Of a DNA stretch of 64,000 bases, positions 17,531 through 26,541 are shown piece after piece; position 1 is the stretch's first letter; each line of letters opens with the position of its first letter. Location of the stretch: contig NZ_QGKU01000060.1 in assembly GCF_003172915.1 (NCBI RefSeq), positions 62,001 to 126,000 on the forward strand. The letters run 5' to 3'. The notes below the pieces were generated by a model. It was not told the origin of the DNA and ran no database searches. It saw nothing but the letters and a program-made list of their open reading frames with translations. Made by a program: the position numbers and the translations under genes. This DNA comes from Meridianimarinicoccus roseus. GTDB lineage: Bacteria; Pseudomonadota; Alphaproteobacteria; Rhodobacterales; Rhodobacteraceae.

Positions 17531-18358
17531 TTATCCTTTCTGGTAGACCGCAACCGCCACGGGCTTAAGCCGCGGGTCACGGATGTTCATCGTCTCGGAA
17601 TGCCCGACGAACAGGTAGCCGCCGGGGCGCAGGTGGTCCGTAACGTTGGACACAACCCGCATCTGGATTTCCGGCGCGAAGTAGATCAGCACGTTGCGCA
17701 GGAAGGCTACGTCGCAGTCGCGGTCCACCGCGAAGTTGTCCTCAACGAGATTGAGAACAGCGAACTGCACCATGCGGCGCAATTCTGCGGTCACTCGGGC
17801 CAGTTCGCGCCCCGTGCTCGACGTACCAAGCTGAAAGTAAAGGCTCCGCAACGGTTCGGGCACATCCGAAATGAGTTCGCGGTCATAGACGGCCTGGCGC
17901 GCCTTCGTGACCACCGACGGAGAAATGTCGGTGCCGAGAACCGTGAAGTCGAACTTCGGATTTCGACGTTTATGCTCAGCCAGCAGCATGGCGGCGGTAT
18001 ACGCCTCCTCGCCGGAGGAACTGGCCGCGCTCCAGAACCTGAATACACGGTTGCGCGGGTGCCTTGGCAGAACCTCGTTCACCAGCAGATCGAAATGCGC
18101 GCTTTCCCGGAAGAAATCGGTCTTGTTCGTGGTGATCAGGTCGATCATCCGCGGCAGTTCCTCGGACACGCGATTAGTGTCCACGACCCATGTCAGGTAG
18201 GTTTGCGCATCGGGCAGCTTCAATTCCGTGGCGCGCTTTCGCAGCCGCGTATCGATAAGGTTTCGCTTGGACGCATCCAGTTGAATACCGCTGCTCTTAG
18301 TGATGAGCCTGCCGAACCTTTCATAAAGGTCGTCGGCCTGCGTGGTGGATATCACCAT
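17531..18358 (-). CDS. cheR: CheR chemotaxis protein methyltransferase
   Basis: 275 residues. An all-helical N-terminal domain (1-85) precedes a SAM-binding domain with FRFWSAASSSGEEAYTAAMLL, the usual CheR motif I region, and VLGTDISPSVVTKARQAVY. It methylates receptor glutamates. ATG at 18358 overlaps the cheW stop by seven bases. The protein is full-length. Confidence 0.95.
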   Translation of the reverse strand: MVISTTQADDLYERFGRLITKSSGIQLDASKRNLIDTRLRKRATELKLPDAQTYLTWVVDTNRVSEELPRMIDLITTNKTDFFRESAHFDLLVNEVLPRHPRNRVFRFWSAASSSGEEAYTAAMLLAEHKRRNPKFDFTVLGTDISPSVVTKARQAVYDRELISDVPEPLRSLYFQLGTSSTGRELARVTAELRRMVQFAVLNLVEDNFAVDRDCDVAFLRNVLIYFAPEIQMRVVSNVTDHLRPGGYLFVGHSETMNIRDPRLKPVAVAVYQKG

Positions 18359-18900
18359 GCGGCCTCCGACGCACCGCTTGGCGCCGTGGCCGCGCCGCTT
18401 CCCGGAAGCTCCTCATGATAATCGGCCAGCACGGCGGAGTTCATCAAACCGTCCAGATTGAGCAGCGTGATGTCCTCACCGTTTCGCTTTCCGATACCGC
18501 GCACCATTCGGCTGTCCCAGTTCAGAAGTCCAAGATCGGCGAAGGACATGATCCGGTCGTTGTCGAGGGTCGCCACCTCGTACACGCAGTCGGTGCGCAG
18601 GCCGACCGCCTTCTCACCGTCGCCGGACCGGATCAGCAGCACCACAATGCGGGTGTCCGCAGCGTCCGGGCGGAAGGGGCGGCCCAGCAGCTTGCGCAGG
18701 TCGGCCACGAGGATGCTTTCGCCCCGAACATCCACGTATCCCAGAAGGAACGGCGGTGTATGAGGAAGGGCACGGATCGGCCGGGCATCGAGGATTTCCT
18801 TGATGCGCGTGACCGGCAGGCCGACGCGGTCATCCTCCAGCCCGCAGGTCAGATAGGTCAGGCCGGTCCGGTCCTCTGTCTGGATCTTTTCGTCAAGCAC
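18352..18900 (-). CDS. cheW: CheW-like coupling protein (first cheW after cheA-cheW pair)
   Basis: 182 residues with a CheW fold: hydrophobic LTYLTCGLEDDRVGLPVTRIKEIL at the start, GYVDVRGESILVADLRKLLG in the middle (the conserved NLRG-type block), and an Ala/Gly-rich tail past residue 165. It links receptors to CheA. Spaced 45 bases from the preceding cheW; its stop overlaps cheR. Two unlike CheW proteins in one operon may serve membrane-bound and soluble receptors separately. Confidence 0.9.
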   Translation of the reverse strand: MLDEKIQTEDRTGLTYLTCGLEDDRVGLPVTRIKEILDARPIRALPHTPPFLLGYVDVRGESILVADLRKLLGRPFRPDAADTRIVVLLIRSGDGEKAVGLRTDCVYEVATLDNDRIMSFADLGLLNWDSRMVRGIGKRNGEDITLLNLDGLMNSAVLADYHEELPGSGAATAPSGASEAAW

Positions 18901-18945
18901 TTGTTTTCTCCTGTCCTGACAGGCGAGCTGTTGCGCACGCCGCGA

Positions 18946-19449
18946 TCATGCTTCGTCGCCGTCATGCCCCGACCCGAGGCCGAGATGCGTTTCGAACAGC
19001 CGCTCCACGTCGACAACGTGCACGAAGCGGCCATTCCAGCGGCCAATGCCGGTGACCGAATAGGCGGGCCAGCGGGAACCGAGTTCCGGCACCGACTGCA
19101 CCGTTTCGGCATCGAGTGTGATCACGGCGTGGACCATTTCCGCGATCACGCCGACGGTCAGCGGACCAGCGTCCAGATCGAGTTGCATCACCATGATCCG
19201 GGTGTCGCTGTCGAACGGCTTCGGTTCCATCCCGAAAAGCGGGCGCAGGTCGGCCACCGGCAGCACCACGCCCCGGTTGTTCATCAGTCCGGGCGAATGG
19301 ATGTCGGCCAGCGGCACCGGTGTAATGCGCGGCGGTTCGATCACCTCGCGCAGGACACGGGTGCTGACGGCGATCACCTCACCGCCCATCTCAAAGGTGA
19401 CGAGGCCGTCCTTGCTGTTGGACGTGAAGGCGGCGGTCATCGCGTTCAT
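18946..19449 (-). CDS. cheW: CheW-like coupling protein
   Basis: 167 residues, CheW fold: LVTFEMGGEVIAVSTRVLREVIEP, then GLMNNRGVVLPVADLRPLFG. ATG at 19449 overlaps the cheA stop (ATGA), so it is coupled to CheA production. It differs clearly from the second CheW downstream. Confidence 0.9.
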   Translation of the reverse strand: MNAMTAAFTSNSKDGLVTFEMGGEVIAVSTRVLREVIEPPRITPVPLADIHSPGLMNNRGVVLPVADLRPLFGMEPKPFDSDTRIMVMQLDLDAGPLTVGVIAEMVHAVITLDAETVQSVPELGSRWPAYSVTGIGRWNGRFVHVVDVERLFETHLGLGSGHDGDEA

Positions 19450-21512
19450 GCGGCGCGCTCCCTTTGCGACGGGGTTGTGATGTTCTGGGACCTGACCAGT
19501 TGCGCGACGTCGAGGATCAGCGCGACATTGCCGTTCCCAAGGATCGTCGCACCCGAAAAGATGTCGAGGCGGCTGTGCAGCGGCGACAGGTGTTTTATCA
19601 CGGTCTGGAAAGATCCGATGATCTCGTCCACGACCAGCCCGACCTGCGCATCACCGGCTCGCACCAGAACGACCTTAGGGAAAGCCGGCTCCTCACCTTC
19701 GACGCGGAAGACTTGCCGCAAACGCAAGATCGAAACCAGACGCTCGCGCAGTTCCACCACGGTGGACGTCGCCGTGCCTCCGCGGAGGGCCTCCGGCTGC
19801 TCGACGATGCCCTCCACTGCCGCCAGCGGCACGGTGTAGCGTTCGCTGCCTACCTGGAACAACAGGCCTTCCATGATCGCAAGCGTCAGCGGCAGACGCA
19901 GCGTGAAGGTCGTCCCCTGGCCCAGTACGGAATCTATGTCGATGCTGCCGCGCAGGGATTCCACCGTCGTCTTGACCACGTCAGTCCCTACACCCCGCCC
20001 GGACAGGTCTGTCACCGTCTCGGCGGTCGAGAAACCGGGCGCCAGGAGCAACGCGAACACCTCGTGACGCTTGAGCACCTGGTCCTGGGCGATCACGCCG
20101 CGTTCTATGGCGCGGCGGCGGATGAAGTCCGGATCGAGGCCGCGACCGTCGTCGGTCACGCTGATCAGCACATCCGCGCCTGAATAACGCGCCACCAGCC
20201 GCACGGTGCCGCGTTCGGGCTTGCCTGCGGCCACCCGCTCCGCAGTGGGTTCCAACCCATGATCGACCGCGTTGCGCAGAATATGCACCAGCGGGTCCGA
20301 CAACTTGTCGATCACCGATTTGTCCAGTTCCGTCTCTTCCCCCTCGATCACCAAGTCGAACGCCTTGCCGGTCTTGGAGGCCAGGTCGTGGGCGAGGCGG
20401 CGGAAGCGCCCGGTAATCCCGGAAACAGGCGACAGGCGGATCGCCATCGTCGTGTCTCGCAGGCCAAGCGCAAGGCGTTGAATTCCCTCTACCACCTCGT
20501 CAAGTTCGGGCAGGTTCAGTTTGGATGCGAGATCGGCCAGACGCGATTCCGCGATGACCAACTCGCCGACGCGGTCCATGATGTCGTCAAGCCGTTCCGA
20601 GGACACCCGCATCTGACTGCTTGCGGCGGCTGTCGCGGCGGCGCGCTTGCCGCCCGCAGAAGCCTTGGTCGGCCCCTGCGCAGGCGTTTGCGCCTCTGCG
20701 ACGGCAACCGCTGCCTTGGGGGCCGCAACGACGGCGGTCGACACCTCGGGGGCGAGCTCCGGCGATGCCTCTGCCGCCGCGCCGGGCGCCGCGTTGCCAG
20801 CCACGGGTTCCAGCGACAGGGTCATGCGGTCTTCGTGGAACATGAAGACATCGCGAATGTCCGCCTCCGGCGCGGCGGCGGGAAGCTCTATCGTCCACCC
20901 GGTATAGAGCCGGGCAGGGTCGAACGCGTCAAGCGCGGGCAGGCGGCTGACATCGGCGCGCAGCACGGTCTGCGCGCCGCCAATCTCGATCACCTCTTCC
21001 AAAAGGGCGACCGGGTTGCCGCCGATTTCCATCAGGTCTTCGGGCAGCGATATGGTCAGCCGCCATCCGTCGGCAGCGGGCGTTGCCGCACCGTTCGGGT
21101 CGCACGCCCCGGCCACATCCGCGCCATCTGCCGCCGCAGGAACCTTACCCGTCGCCTCAGCAAGAGCATGTTTCAGCGCGGCATCCAGTGACTGTTCCGG
21201 GTCTTCGCCTTCCAGCAGCGCGACGATCAGGTCGTAGGCCTGCAGCGACACCGAGATCAGTTGCGGCGACACGTTCGCTTCGCCTGAGCGGACCGCGTCG
21301 AAAGCCGCCTCGAAATCGTGGATGAATTCGGCCAGCCGCGTATAGCCGAACATCGCGCCAGTGCCTTTCAGCGTGTGCAGGTCGCGGAACACCTGGCTGA
21401 CGAGGCCGATGTCCTCGGGCCGGTCGTTCAACGCCAGAAGCCCGGCCTGCAGGCTTTCGATCAGCGCCTCCGTCTCCTGGCGGAAGACTTCCTGGGTTTC
21501 TGCGTCGATCAT
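19446..21512 (-). CDS. cheA: CheA chemotaxis sensor histidine kinase
   Basis: 688 residues. The HPt domain has phospho-acceptor His46 in LHTLKGTGAMFG. An Ala/Pro-rich linker with a short response-regulator-binding-like part (about 110-290) follows, then the dimerisation helices. The ATPase domain has N-box HILRNAVDHGLEP, G1 DDGRGLD and G2 GRGVGTDVV. The C-terminal CheW-like P5 domain ends before residue 688. It phosphorylates CheY and CheB. ATG at 21512 overlaps the cheY stop. Confidence 0.96.
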   Translation of the reverse strand: MIDAETQEVFRQETEALIESLQAGLLALNDRPEDIGLVSQVFRDLHTLKGTGAMFGYTRLAEFIHDFEAAFDAVRSGEANVSPQLISVSLQAYDLIVALLEGEDPEQSLDAALKHALAEATGKVPAAADGADVAGACDPNGAATPAADGWRLTISLPEDLMEIGGNPVALLEEVIEIGGAQTVLRADVSRLPALDAFDPARLYTGWTIELPAAAPEADIRDVFMFHEDRMTLSLEPVAGNAAPGAAAEASPELAPEVSTAVVAAPKAAVAVAEAQTPAQGPTKASAGGKRAAATAAASSQMRVSSERLDDIMDRVGELVIAESRLADLASKLNLPELDEVVEGIQRLALGLRDTTMAIRLSPVSGITGRFRRLAHDLASKTGKAFDLVIEGEETELDKSVIDKLSDPLVHILRNAVDHGLEPTAERVAAGKPERGTVRLVARYSGADVLISVTDDGRGLDPDFIRRRAIERGVIAQDQVLKRHEVFALLLAPGFSTAETVTDLSGRGVGTDVVKTTVESLRGSIDIDSVLGQGTTFTLRLPLTLAIMEGLLFQVGSERYTVPLAAVEGIVEQPEALRGGTATSTVVELRERLVSILRLRQVFRVEGEEPAFPKVVLVRAGDAQVGLVVDEIIGSFQTVIKHLSPLHSRLDIFSGATILGNGNVALILDVAQLVRSQNITTPSQRERAA

Positions 21513-21877
21513 GCGCCCAGCACCTTCTTGGCTACGGCAAGCAACTTGGTCTGCTCGAACGGTTTCGGGATCCAGCCAAGCGCTCCGGCCGCGCGGGCCT
21601 CGTCCTTCAGGCTGCCTTCGCTTTCGGTGGACAGGAACAGGATCGGAACGCCGCTGCTGGACGGATCCCCGCGATACGCCTTGATGAACTCGATCCCGGT
21701 CATGTTCGGCATGTTCTGGTCGGTGATGACCATGTCGAAGCGACGCGATTTCGCAGTGGCCAGTCCTTGCGCACCGTCCTCGGCCTGGGTCACGTCATAG
21801 CCCGCGCCTTCCAGCGTCATCGACACCATGCGGCGGACGGACGGGCTGTCATCGATGATGAGTACGGATTTGGTCAT
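21509..21877 (-). CDS. cheY: CheY-like response regulator
   Basis: 122-residue stand-alone receiver: acidic pair Asp9-Asp10, phospho-acceptor Asp53 (VITDQNMPNM), switch Ser/Thr near 83-84, and Lys105 in IPKPF. Its position directly before cheA, with an ATGA overlap, marks it as the CheA output regulator. Confidence 0.94.
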   Translation of the reverse strand: MTKSVLIIDDSPSVRRMVSMTLEGAGYDVTQAEDGAQGLATAKSRRFDMVITDQNMPNMTGIEFIKAYRGDPSSSGVPILFLSTESEGSLKDEARAAGALGWIPKPFEQTKLLAVAKKVLGA

Positions 21878-21894
21878 GAGCGTTTGCCTCCAGT

Positions 21895-22179
21895 TCAAGC
21901 AGCGGCGGATTGCGCCGTCCCGGTCAGTCCGGTCAGGGCAAACATCGCGCCAAGTTGCGGGGTGGCAGCCGAAGCGGCCTCGATATCTGCCGCGGTCAGC
22001 TTTCCGCACTGTTGCGCCGCGATCAAAAGCTGCGCGAGCGCGAAGACCACGACCTGCGGAACCGCATCGGACAGGTCCAGCTGCGGAACCCCGGATGTCC
22101 CGGCCTGCAGCGCGTCCCTGAGGTTGGAAATATCCGACAGCGTGCTCGCGCCGTCGAAGCTGAATGTCTTTTGTGCCAC
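21895..22179 (-). CDS. STAS-domain protein of the chemotaxis operon
   Basis: 94 residues from a GTG start (VAQKTFSFDG); the upstream frame is Arg/Pro-rich and not credible. The pattern STLSDISNLRDALQAGTSGVPQLDLSDA, then VVFALAQLLIAAQQCGK, fits a small STAS fold like anti-sigma antagonists. No clear phosphorylatable serine is seen in the usual place. Such genes sit beside cheY-cheA in many alphaproteobacterial chemotaxis clusters. Confidence 0.65.
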   Translation of the reverse strand: MAQKTFSFDGASTLSDISNLRDALQAGTSGVPQLDLSDAVPQVVVFALAQLLIAAQQCGKLTAADIEAASAATPQLGAMFALTGLTGTAQSAAA

Positions 22180-22268
22180 GATCGTCTGCCTCGGGTTGCG
22201 TCGGTTTGCGACGCGGCGCGGCGGGCGAAACCGCTCCGCGCACGCGTCAGGAAGATTGGAACGAACTA

Positions 22269-22298
22269 CCGGCCGGGCCCCGCGCGGCGCCCGGCCGG
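22269..22298 (-). terminator. Strong hairpin between the MCP gene and the rest of the che operon
   Basis: CCGGCCGGGC (22269-22278) and GCCCGGCCGG (22289-22298) form a perfect ten-pair stem directly after the MCP stop. There is no U run, so it may attenuate or stabilise, giving the receptor mRNA a different level from the downstream che genes. Confidence 0.5.
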
Positions 22299-22303
22299 GC
22301 AAG

Positions 22304-23926
22304 TCAGGCGGCCTTGAAATCGACCACGTCGTCCTCGTCCATCATGTCGGCTTTTGCATCCCGGAGCGGGGCCGGCGCGGTCTCGGGCAGGCTCGACAAA
22401 GGCACGACGAGTTCACCGAGGGACAGTTCCTCGACCTTGAAGAAGGCGACGGCCTCGGCCAGTTGCGCGGCCTGACTGGACAGTTCGGTGGCCGCGCTCG
22501 ACATTTCCTCGGAGGCGCTGGTGTTCTCCTGGGTGACCACGTCAAGCTGCTGGATCGCCTCGTTGATCTGCGTCGATCCGATCGCCAATTCCCGTGCCGA
22601 GGCCGAGATGTTCCCGACGAGGCTGGCAGTCCGTTCGATGTTCGGAACCAGCACCTCCAGCATCTGACCCGCTTTCGTGGCAGAGCTGACGGTGCGGCTG
22701 GACAAGCCCGAGATTTCCGCCGCCGCCTTCTGGCTGTTCTCGGCCAGCTTGCGCACTTCGGACGCGACCACAGCGAAGCCGCGACCGTGTTCACCCGCCC
22801 GGGCCGCCTCGACCGCCGCGTTCAGCGCCAGAAGATCGGTCTGGCGGGCGATCTCCTGCAGAACCAGGATGCGTTCGCCGATAGTCTTCATCGCTTCGAC
22901 CGCTTCGCGCACCGCGTCACCCGATTGCAGCGCGTCCTTGGCGGCTTTGTTGGCGATCTCTTCCGTAGCCGTGGCGTTCTCCGAGGTGGAATTGATGTTC
23001 GCCGCCATTTCCTCCACGGACGCGGAGACCTGTTCCGTCGAGCTTGCCTGCATCGCAGCGCCGTCCGAAAGCGCGCCCGAAGTCGAGGCCATCTGATTCG
23101 CGCCCGCTGCCACGTTGCGCGATGCGGCGGACACGTTTTCCACGATGTCGCGCAATTTCACAACCATGCTGTTCTGCGTGCGCAGCAGGTCCGAGATCTC
23201 GTCATTGCCGGTCACATTCGTCATCTCGCGCAGATCACCGTCAGCGACACGCCGGGCGACACGGGCGGCACGATTCAGGCCCCGGCTGATCGACCGGATG
23301 ATGAACCACGCCGACAGAACACCGACAACGACCGCGGCGATCGAGAGGGCGCCAAGAAGCAGGGCCGTCCGCTTCATGTGTGCATCGGCAGCGGCGACCT
23401 CGGCAGCCATCCCGTCCGTGACGGCCTTCTCGATCTTGGCGAAAATCTCCTCGCCGCTATGCACCAGGTCGTGGGCCGCGCCGTGGAACAGCGTGTTGGC
23501 CGAGTCGCCGTCGCCGGCAAGCTCGAAACCGGTGATCTCGTCATAGAGAGTGGCGACCTCTTTCTGGATCTCGGCGAAGGCCTCAAGCTGGCCAACGACT
23601 TCAGGTGTCGCGCCCTGCTTCAGATCCTCGACCATGCCGATGAATTTCGCCGTGGTTTCGCGGCGATCCGCGATCAGATCGGGAATACGATTTTCGTCGC
23701 CGCCCGGTAGCCCGATCAGGATCTCGCCTTGAGTAAGGCGCGCATCCAGTTGCGCGCGAAACGCTTCGTTCAGCGTCACCGCACGTTCAGCCTGCACCGT
23801 CACCACGCGGTTGAACTCGCGGTTCACGTTGGTGAGTTCGATCAACGCGAGGCTCAGTGCGGCACCGCACAGCAAGAATACGGCGGCGAAGGTGAGTATC
23901 AGTCTGGTCTTGATCGTGAATCTCAT
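22304..23926 (-). CDS. Methyl-accepting chemotaxis protein
   Basis: 540-residue membrane receptor: TM1 at 8-30, a periplasmic helical four-helix-bundle-type sensor (about 31-185), TM2 at 186-210, HAMP, and a signalling hairpin with the tip [32 protein letters not shown] (shown in part; residues around 365-395). The tail is acidic with no NWETF pentapeptide. The ligand is unknown. ATG at 23926 has GAGGAACC upstream. First large gene of the chemotaxis operon. Confidence 0.94.
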   Translation of the reverse strand: MRFTIKTRLILTFAAVFLLCGAALSLALIELTNVNREFNRVVTVQAERAVTLNEAFRAQLDARLTQGEILIGLPGGDENRIPDLIADRRETTAKFIGMVEDLKQGATPEVVGQLEAFAEIQKEVATLYDEITGFELAGDGDSANTLFHGAAHDLVHSGEEIFAKIEKAVTDGMAAEVAAADAHMKRTALLLGALSIAAVVVGVLSAWFIIRSISRGLNRAARVARRVADGDLREMTNVTGNDEISDLLRTQNSMVVKLRDIVENVSAASRNVAAGANQMASTSGALSDGAAMQASSTEQVSASVEEMAANINSTSENATATEEIANKAAKDALQSGDAVREAVEAMKTIGERILVLQEIARQTDLLALNAAVEAARAGEHGRGFAVVASEVRKLAENSQKAAAEISGLSSRTVSSATKAGQMLEVLVPNIERTASLVGNISASARELAIGSTQINEAIQQLDVVTQENTSASEEMSSAATELSSQAAQLAEAVAFFKVEELSLGELVVPLSSLPETAPAPLRDAKADMMDEDDVVDFKAA

Positions 23927-23935
23927 TGGGGTTCC

Positions 23936-24049
23936 TCAGCTCTGGCGGGGGCTTGTGGGGAGATGGGACTGGGATGCACGGCCACGGGACCGAAAAACCG
24001 GTGCGCGGTCCGTCGCGCCTTTGGCGCCGGTATGATCGGTGTTTTTCAT
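23936..24049 (-). CDS. Possible 37-residue leader peptide upstream of the MCP gene
   Basis: ATG at 24049 with GGGAG nine bases before it; starts MKNTDHTGAKGATDR and ends PTSPRQS. Basic, hydrophilic, not similar to anything I know. Its TGA (23936-23938) overlaps the MCP ribosome site, so its translation could influence the receptor. It may equally be chance. Confidence 0.3.
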   Translation of the reverse strand: MKNTDHTGAKGATDRAPVFRSRGRASQSHLPTSPRQS

Positions 24050-24098
24050 GGGGCTTGCTCCCGGTTGATCGGCGCGCTGCAGGGCGCGCTGTGATCCG

Positions 24099-24126
24099 TT
24101 AAACGCCTTTGGCGGGAACAAGTTTA
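24099..24126 (-). promoter_or_regulatory. Possible sigma-28 (FliA) promoter of the chemotaxis operon
   Basis: On the minus strand TAAACTTG, twelve bases, GCGTTTAA resembles TAAAGTTT-N11-GCCGATAA (six and five of eight matches). It lies about 50 bases before the leader frame and 170 before the MCP gene, a sensible place for a motility-class promoter. Spacing is one base over consensus. Confidence 0.35.
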
Positions 24127-24283
24127 CCTTTGGAAACGAAAGAGAAGCCCGCCAGACTTAGGAAGGTCCGGCCTGACAAAGGTATGGGGGGGTGTCGCGG
24201 GCATGCATCCACTACCCCGGCGGGCACCGCGCGGCGCCGGATGATGGCTTTCGGGATGGACTTCGGCGCGCCGAGGCGCCGGT

Positions 24284-24559
24284 TCAGCAGGGGCCGCGGC
24301 CGTCCGAATGGCTGGCGTTCAGCACCGTGCCGCCGCCGTCGGTGAGGATGCGCTTGAAGCAGGGGTTGATCCCGTCCTCGGTGGCGGCGTCGCGCCAGAT
24401 GTATTCGGTCTGTCCGCCGCTAAGCGCGTTGGCTTCGTCCGGCGGGCCAAGATCCGAGATCACATTGGTCAGCGGGGCGCCCGCGTATTGCGCATTTATG
24501 GCCTGCTGCGAGGTGCAGGCGACGACAAGCAGGATTGCGGCGAGGCTGAGGTATTTCAT
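24284..24559 (-). CDS. Small outer-membrane-type lipoprotein, BamE/SmpA-like pattern
   Basis: 91 residues. A lipoprotein signal peptide ends in the lipobox LVVAC (Cys16), giving a mature protein of about 75 residues. The pattern LGPPDEANALSGGQTEYIW resembles the BamE/SmpA small-lipoprotein fold, with two further cysteines that could pair. ATG at 24559 has CGGGAG upstream. Divergent from tssA by 378 bases. It is too short for a TssJ lipoprotein and is not clearly part of the T6SS. Confidence 0.7.
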   Translation of the reverse strand: MKYLSLAAILLVVACTSQQAINAQYAGAPLTNVISDLGPPDEANALSGGQTEYIWRDAATEDGINPCFKRILTDGGGTVLNASHSDGRGPC

Positions 24560-24937
24560 GACGGCTCCCGGTCGGGTTGCTGGCCCGCGACGGGCGGGCA
24601 GGGGCGGGCAGCCCGGCCGCCCAGTCTCAACTCTGCCCCAAGGCGACGCGCGGAACAAGCCGCGGCTGGACCCTTGCGGGCCAAGGGCGATGCTGCACCC
24701 GCACGGTGACGCATGACACCATGCAAACATGGAATAATCGCTGGCCGGTCGCATTTAGCGATATCAAGCGTGCGCCCGGATACAGAACAGATTCGCGCCT
24801 CTCTGCGATCTACGATGTTGACGCGGCGACAAAAAAGACGCTGGTATGCGATTAAAGTCGGGTTTGCTGGAATTGTGTCTGCGACGGGGCCGATGGAAGG
24901 CTTGGCCGCAGATTGGATCTGTCCGAGGAGACGACAC
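24560..24937. other. Divergent intergenic region carrying the T6SS promoter
   Basis: 378 bases between the small lipoprotein (minus) and tssA (plus). A TTGACG (-35-like) occurs at 24818-24823, but no well-spaced -10 and no convincing sigma-54 site was found. GAGGAG at 24925-24930 is the tssA ribosome site. An in-frame upstream extension of tssA runs through here but has no domain content. Confidence 0.45.
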
Positions 24938-25951
24938 GTGCCTCTGAGCCTTGTAAGCCACGGTGACGACGCCCCCAGCGGTGAGGACCTTGAATACGAG
25001 AAGGTCTTTACCGATCTGCTGCTGGCGGCCCGTCCCGAGGAAGAGCGCCAGATGGGGGATACCGTGGTCGCCGGGCAGGAACCGGACCCCAAGCGCATCG
25101 TCGAACGGGCCGAGGCTGTTCTGGAACATAGCCACGATCTGCGCGCGGCGGTGCTCTATGCCTACGGCGCGACGCGGGTAGAAGGGTTCGGCGGCCTTGC
25201 GGATGCCACCATGTTCATGCGCGGCTGCCTTGAACAGTTCTGGGACACCTGCCATCCGCAGCTGGACGCCGAGGACGACAACGATCCCACGATGCGCGTG
25301 AACGCCGTGCTTGGGCTGGCCGAAACCGGCACCGTGCTGCGCGCCGTGCGCCATGCGCCGCTGACCCACAGCCAGGCCTTCGGGCGGCTGTCACTGAACG
25401 ATCTCGCCATCGCGGAGGGGGAGCTTCCCGCCCCACCCGACATGGAGAACCCGCCCGACACCGCGCGCATCAATGCCGCCTTCCAGGATACCCCTGACGA
25501 CCAGTTGTCCGCGACGCTGGCGCAGGTACGCGCCGCCCTGAGCGACGTGGAGGCGATCGATGCCGTTTTCGACACGCAGATCCCGGGGCAGGGACCGGAC
25601 CTGTCGCCGCTTCTCAAGCTGCTGCGCCGCGCCGCCGCCCGGCTGGCCGAAGTCGTCGGCGAACCAGAGCCCGAGGAGGACGAGGTGCCACAGACCGAAG
25701 ACGGCGCGCCCGCCGATGCCCGGCCCGCCGCGCGCAGCGCCCCCGGCGAGATCCGGTCCTCCAGGGACGTGGAGCAAGCCATTGACCGGATCATAACCTA
25801 TTACCGCGAACACGAACCCTCGAGCCCCGTGCCGATGATCCTGGCCCGCGCCAAGCGACTTGTCGGGGCAGATTTCATGACCATCGTCGCCGACATGGCG
25901 CCGGGCGGTCAGGACAGCGTGAAGATGATCAGCGGGATCGAGGACGGCTGA
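24938..25951 (+). CDS. tssA: T6SS protein TssA (ImpA N-terminal family)
   Basis: 337 residues. The ImpA_N domain starts about residue 12 (APSGEDLEYEKVF), a Pro/Asp/Glu-rich linker sits at 235-275, and the C-terminal motif SSRDVEQAIDRIITYYREHEP, then SPVPMILARAKRLVG and DMAPGG, is typical of the short TssA class. TssA organises baseplate and sheath assembly at the cytoplasmic face. The GTG at 24938 is chosen for the GAGGAG eight bases upstream. First gene of the T6SS operon, 72 bases before tssB. Confidence 0.92.
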   Translation: MPLSLVSHGDDAPSGEDLEYEKVFTDLLLAARPEEERQMGDTVVAGQEPDPKRIVERAEAVLEHSHDLRAAVLYAYGATRVEGFGGLADATMFMRGCLEQFWDTCHPQLDAEDDNDPTMRVNAVLGLAETGTVLRAVRHAPLTHSQAFGRLSLNDLAIAEGELPAPPDMENPPDTARINAAFQDTPDDQLSATLAQVRAALSDVEAIDAVFDTQIPGQGPDLSPLLKLLRRAAARLAEVVGEPEPEEDEVPQTEDGAPADARPAARSAPGEIRSSRDVEQAIDRIITYYREHEPSSPVPMILARAKRLVGADFMTIVADMAPGGQDSVKMISGIEDG

Positions 25952-26023
25952 CAGGACGGCTTACAGGGAGGGTGCCGCACGGCGCCCGAAAGCTGAAACG
26001 ACAAACACAGACGGGAGAACGGA

Positions 26024-26539
26024 ATGGCGAGCTCACAGAAATTCATAGCGCGAAACCGCGCACCGCGCGTGCAGATCGAATACGACGTGGAACTCTACGG
26101 CGCCGAGAAGAAGGTCCAGTTGCCGTTTGTGATGGGCGTGATGTCGGACCTCGCGGGCAAGTCCGAAGTGGCGCAGCCCGGCGTCGCGGATCGCAAGTTC
26201 CTTGAAATCGACGTGGACAATTTCGACAGCCGGATGAAGGCGATGAAGCCGCGCGTCGCGTTCGCCGTGCCCAACACGCTGACCGGCGAGGGCAACATGT
26301 CGGTCGACATCACCTTCGAGAGCATGGACGACTTCTCGCCCGCGGCGATCGCGCGCAAGGTCGAACCGCTACGCCAGCTGCTCGATGCCCGCAACGAGCT
26401 GGCCAACCTGATGACCTACATGGACGGCAAGCCCGGCGCGGAGGAACTGCTGACCGAGGCGCTGGCCAATCCCGAACTGCTGAAATCCCTGGCGGCCGCC
26501 CCGGCGCCGTCCGATGACGACGACAAGCAGGAGGCCTGA
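26024..26539 (+). CDS. tssB: T6SS contractile sheath small subunit TssB (VipA)
   Basis: 171 residues, full-length. Family pattern NRAPRVQIEYDVELYGAEKKVQLPFVMGVMSDLAGKS near the N-terminus (given in part; residues 10-45), ending in a helical tail rich in Ala, Pro and Asp. Forms the cogwheel-like sheath with TssC. ATG at 26024 has ACGGGAGAACGG upstream. Two bases separate it from tssC. Confidence 0.96.
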   Translation: MASSQKFIARNRAPRVQIEYDVELYGAEKKVQLPFVMGVMSDLAGKSEVAQPGVADRKFLEIDVDNFDSRMKAMKPRVAFAVPNTLTGEGNMSVDITFESMDDFSPAAIARKVEPLRQLLDARNELANLMTYMDGKPGAEELLTEALANPELLKSLAAAPAPSDDDDKQEA

Positions 26540-26541
26540 GC

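Larger units (their letters stand above)
23927..24283. other. Intergenic region before the chemotaxis operon
   Basis: 357 bases between the che operon and the small lipoprotein gene. It holds a possible sigma-28-type promoter (24099-24126) and a short open frame with a fair ribosome site (23936-24049), both on the minus strand. I see nothing else supported between 24127 and 24283. Confidence 0.5.

Noticed and set aside
24284-24559. Small lipoprotein considered as TssJ
   Set aside because: Only about 75 mature residues, BamE-like pattern, and divergent from the T6SS operon; TssJ is larger and beta-sandwich.
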